Shown here in pieces: positions 61,243 to 64,000 of a DNA stretch of 64,000 nucleotides. Made by a program: the position numbers and the translations under genes. Origin of the DNA: Fodinicola feengrottensis. GTDB taxonomy: Bacteria > Actinomycetota > Actinomycetes > Mycobacteriales > HKI-0501. Position 1 is the stretch's first letter, and each line of letters begins with the position of its first letter. Below the pieces are notes generated by a model, which was not told where the DNA came from, made no database searches, and was given only the letters and a program-made list of their open reading frames with translations. Location of the stretch: the NCBI RefSeq assembly GCF_010993775.1, contig NZ_WOTO01000017.1:62001-126000 (forward strand), read 5' to 3'.

Positions 61243-62437
61243 ATGGACAAGGCACAGTGTCAGATCATGAGCTCCGATGATCCGCGGCATTCCCGGCGGA
61301 TAGTGATCCTGACCGGCAGCGTCGGCGGCGGCCACGACGGCGCGGCGTACGAGCTGGAACACCGGCTCCGCGCGATGGACTTCACCGTCGAGACGTACGA
61401 CTACCTCGACTTCCTGCCGGGCCGCTTCGGCGCCCTGCTGCGGGACAGTTACACGACATCGCTGCGGGTAGCGCCCTTCACCTGGGGACTGGTCGCCAAC
61501 GTGACCGGGCGCCGCCCGGTGGCCGGGATGCTGCGGGCGGCATCGGCCGCGCTGGCTCGCAAGGACACCCGGCGCAGCATCGGCCGGACCGCCGACCTGG
61601 TCGCCGAGCCGGCCGCGGTGGTGTCCACGTACCCGCTGGCCAGCCAGGCCCTCGGCCGGCTGCGCCGAAGCGGCCGGCTGAACGCCCCGGCCATCACCTT
61701 CCTGACCGACATGTCGGTGCACCCTCTGTGGATCTCCAGCGGCGTCGACTTCCACCTCGCGCTGCACGAGGTGGCCGCCGAGGACGCCCGCGGCCGGGGC
61801 GCGAAGGGGGTGCAGGTCTGCGGACCGGCGGTGCCCGCCGCGTTCCACCCCGCCGCTCTCTGAAGAGGAGAAACGCAAGGCCCGGGCGCAGTTCGGCCTC
61901 CCCCAGGATGAACCCCTCGCGGTGCTCGTCTCCGGGGCTGGTGGCATGGGAGACGTACGCAAGTCCGCCCGCGAGGTCGCCGACACCGGCCTCGCCCGCG
62001 CTGTCGTGGTCTGCGGCCGCAACGCCTCCGTACGGGAGGATCTGGAAGCCGACGGTGCCATCGCGCTGGGCTGGGTGGACGACATGGCCACCCTGCTGCG
62101 CGGCTGCGACGTGGCCGTCCAGAACGCCGGCGGGCTCAGCTCGTTGGAGGCGCTGGCCACGGGCCTGCCGACGGTGACCTACCGCTCGGTGCCGGGCCAC
62201 GGCGCCGCCAACGCGGCCGCGCTGGACAAGGCCGGCTGGGTGCCGTGGGTACGCCACGTGCGCGACCTGCCGGCCGCCCTGCAGGCCGCGCTCACCGGCG
62301 TACCCACCACGTCCGCCGCCCGGGCCGCCGCCCACCCGCCCACCGACCCGGCCGACGTGATCGCGGAACTCGCCAACCAGACCGTCGACCACCGCCGCCG
62401 GCGCCGCATCACCCGCCGCCTCCGCCTCACCGGCTGA
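61243..62437 (+). CDS. GT28-like glycosyltransferase (MGDG synthase/MurG fold)
   Basis: The start is ATG 61243 or 61267 (MSSDDPRHSRRIVILTGSVG). The N-terminal part resembles monogalactosyldiacylglycerol synthases: GSVGGGHDGAAYELEHRLRA, TYDYLDFLPGRFGALLRD, TFLTDMSVHPLWISSGVD. After a frame break near 61855 the nucleotide-sugar-binding domain follows: AVLVSGAGGMGDVRKSAR, GWVDDMATLLRGCDVAVQNA, GGLSSLEALATGLPTVTYR. About 398 residues. Probably transfers a sugar to a lipid acceptor at the membrane. It ends 20 bases before the convergent fucosidase stop. Confidence 0.85.
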
Positions 62438-62456
62438 CCGCCCGCTGGCGACAGCT

Positions 62457-64000
62457 TCACTGCCAGGCGATTTTGAAAACCCAGGCATAGTTGCCGGCGG
62501 CGGCAGCGGCGGCTGGTACGTCGATCGCAGCAGCGAACCGTTGTGCTGCGACCAGGACAGCCGACCGTGATAGCCCAGCATCGTGACCGTGGCGCTGCCG
62601 CGAATGGGGACCGGCGCGTTCACCACCAGCTGCGAGCCGGGGCGTACCAGCGAATGGATGTAGAAGGCCTCGTTTTGTTTGACCGTGAAACGGAGATCGC
62701 CGAGCTGGGCCATCCGCGACCAGTACGTGGTGCCGTAAATGGCCTCGCCATTGACTTTCAGCCAGCGGCCGGTCTCTCGTAGCCGCTGCTGCATGATCTC
62801 CGGAATCGTGCCGTCGCCGCGCGGGCCGATGTCCAGCAGGAAGTTCCCGTTTTTCGAGACGATGTCCACCAGGGTGTGCACGACTTCTTCGGCTGTCATG
62901 TAAAGGTCGTCAGGCGTCGCCTGGTTGTAGCCGTACGAGCGTGGATCCAGCCCGCGACTGGCCTCCCATTTGGCCACCACGGTGTTCGAGTAAGTGGCGT
63001 ATTCCGGTGTGGTGAAATCATGCACCGAAATCCCCGGACCGGTCGTTGATCGTCACTTCTTTGCTCGTACGCCGACCTGCCGCGGGTTTGTTGGCATGGT
63101 TGAAATACTCAGCCATCACGTGGTGGCTGTCGTTGACTCCGCCAATGTCACACCAGATAATGTCCGGGTCGTAGCCGTGCACCAACTCCAGCATCTGCGG
63201 TGCCTGATAGTCGTGAACGAAGTCGCGGCCGGACTGATAGCCGGTGTAGGGCACTGGTTCCAGCGTGTACGGGTTCCGCGGCGGGTGGCCCATCCAGGGG
63301 TTGTCGGGGTTGAACCACTCCGGCATCGAGAAATACAGGCCATTGTGCAGCTGCGGGGTGTATCGCCGAGAGGCGGCGAAAAGCTCGCGCACCAGGTCGC
63401 GTTGAGGGCCGAGTTTGGCGGCCGTACGACCGGAGACCTGCGAGTCCCACAACGCGAAACCTTCGTGGTGCTTGGAGGTCAGCACGTAGTATTTCGCGCC
63501 AGCGTCGACGAAAAGTTGCAGCCAGCTGCGCGGGTCGAACTTCTCCGCGGTGAACCGCGGGATGAAGTCGTCGTAGTTGAAATCCTTGCCATAGGTCTCC
63601 GCGTGGTACGGGTAGACGGCGTTGTTCGGGTCCTGCATCCAGTTCCAGTACCATTCCGCGTACTGCTTTCCTGGCGGCGACCAGGCCGGCACCGAGTAGA
63701 CGCCCCAGTGGATGAAAATGCCGAATTTGGCGTCATTGAACCAGTAAGGCGACTGATGCGTTCCCAGCGAGGCGTCCGTCGGCTGGTAGTCCGGCACCCC
63801 CAGCGTCAGGGAAGTCGGTCGCTTGTCGAGAATCCCGCCACGGTCGTACCCGATGACTTGACCCGAAACGGCGGTCCCGGCCGGTACGGACGGGTGGCTG
63901 CTGATGCCGATGCGTACGCGCGCCTCCTCGCCGGGCGCCAACCAGGCAACAAGTGCGGGAGCCGTCGTGAAGGTGTTCTTCGCCTGCACGGTCACCATCG
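62457..64000 (-). CDS. Alpha-L-fucosidase, GH29 family, 5' partial
   Basis: The gene runs off the right edge; ~515 residues are visible. Before the catalytic domain is a beta-rich region (PSVPAGTAVSGQVIGYDRGG). The GH29 barrel has KFGIFIHWGVYSVPAWSPPG, the catalytic nucleophile in YDPDIIWCDIGGVN, AKYYVLTSKHHEGFALWDS and GNFLLDIGPRGDGTIP. Breaks near 63030 and 62505; the restored C terminus reads GNYAWVFKIAWQ with TGA at 62457. Removes terminal alpha-L-fucose from glycans; the upstream beta-region suggests it is secreted. Fits the other carbohydrate-active genes here. Confidence 0.9.

Overview
The window is 64 kb of high-GC chromosomal DNA from a filamentous- or mycobacterium-like actinobacterium. 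The clearest pointer is the conserved order NlpC/P60 hydrolase - moxR - DUF58 - VWA - fabG - inhA (enoyl-ACP reductase) - ... - hemH (41.2-50.5 kb), which is the Rv1477-Rv1485 arrangement of mycobacteria and relatives. Many GTG/TTG starts, a DUF3097 gene, a 13E12-type DUF222/HNH gene and actinobacterial coproporphyrin/protoheme ferrochelatase fit the same picture. The species cannot be named from sequence alone.

Reading quality matters here: about 40 of some 60 genes are interrupted by single-base frame changes, including housekeeping genes (hemH, moxR, asnB, the M24 peptidase). Protein similarity continues cleanly on both sides, many breaks sit in short homopolymer runs, and in-frame stop mutations are not seen. 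I therefore treat them as probable residual sequencing indels, not decay, and give each gene as one reconstructed span with its break points.

Layout. 0-5 kb: large secreted FG-GAP/ricin-lectin protein and a convergent GH25 lysozyme. 5-7.3 kb: Ser/Thr kinase and two TetR regulators. 7.4-11.7 kb: an oxidative operon, P450 fused to an MpaB/DUF2236 oxygenase domain, then aldehyde dehydrogenase and SDR. 12-16 kb: membrane proteins with a PadR regulator, an alpha/beta hydrolase pair and a PAP2 phosphatase. 16.6-19.4 kb: FTR1-like membrane protein, small membrane protein, ChrB, BlaI and an M56 metalloprotease. 19.4-25.3 kb: GNAT, a hypothetical, an alginate-lyase-like enzyme, an unusual pair (PhnD-like binding protein plus TusA/ferritin-like protein) and an ArsR-SRPBCC fusion with a striking palindromic operator. 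25.7-27 kb: DUF222/HNH gene behind two DnaA-box-like words.

27-40 kb: acyl-CoA operon (enoyl-CoA hydratase, phosphotransferase, acyl-CoA dehydrogenase), paired crcB fluoride channels, quinone oxidoreductase, aldose epimerase, MocR regulator divergent from an MFS exporter, then an operon DUF3097-NfeD-SPFH-SpoU methyltransferase, and a Uma2 nuclease. 41-50.5 kb: the cell-wall/mycolate/haem synteny block, interrupted by a less GC-rich inositol-phosphatase-like gene and a GNAT gene. 50.8-64 kb: thioesterase, metallo-beta-lactamase-fold enzyme, asnB, EamA exporter, Crp/Fnr regulator, a large secreted LGFP-repeat protein, an M24 peptidase, a GT28-like glycosyltransferase and a 5'-truncated GH29 fucosidase.

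No tRNA, rRNA, CRISPR array, transposase or integrase was recognised.
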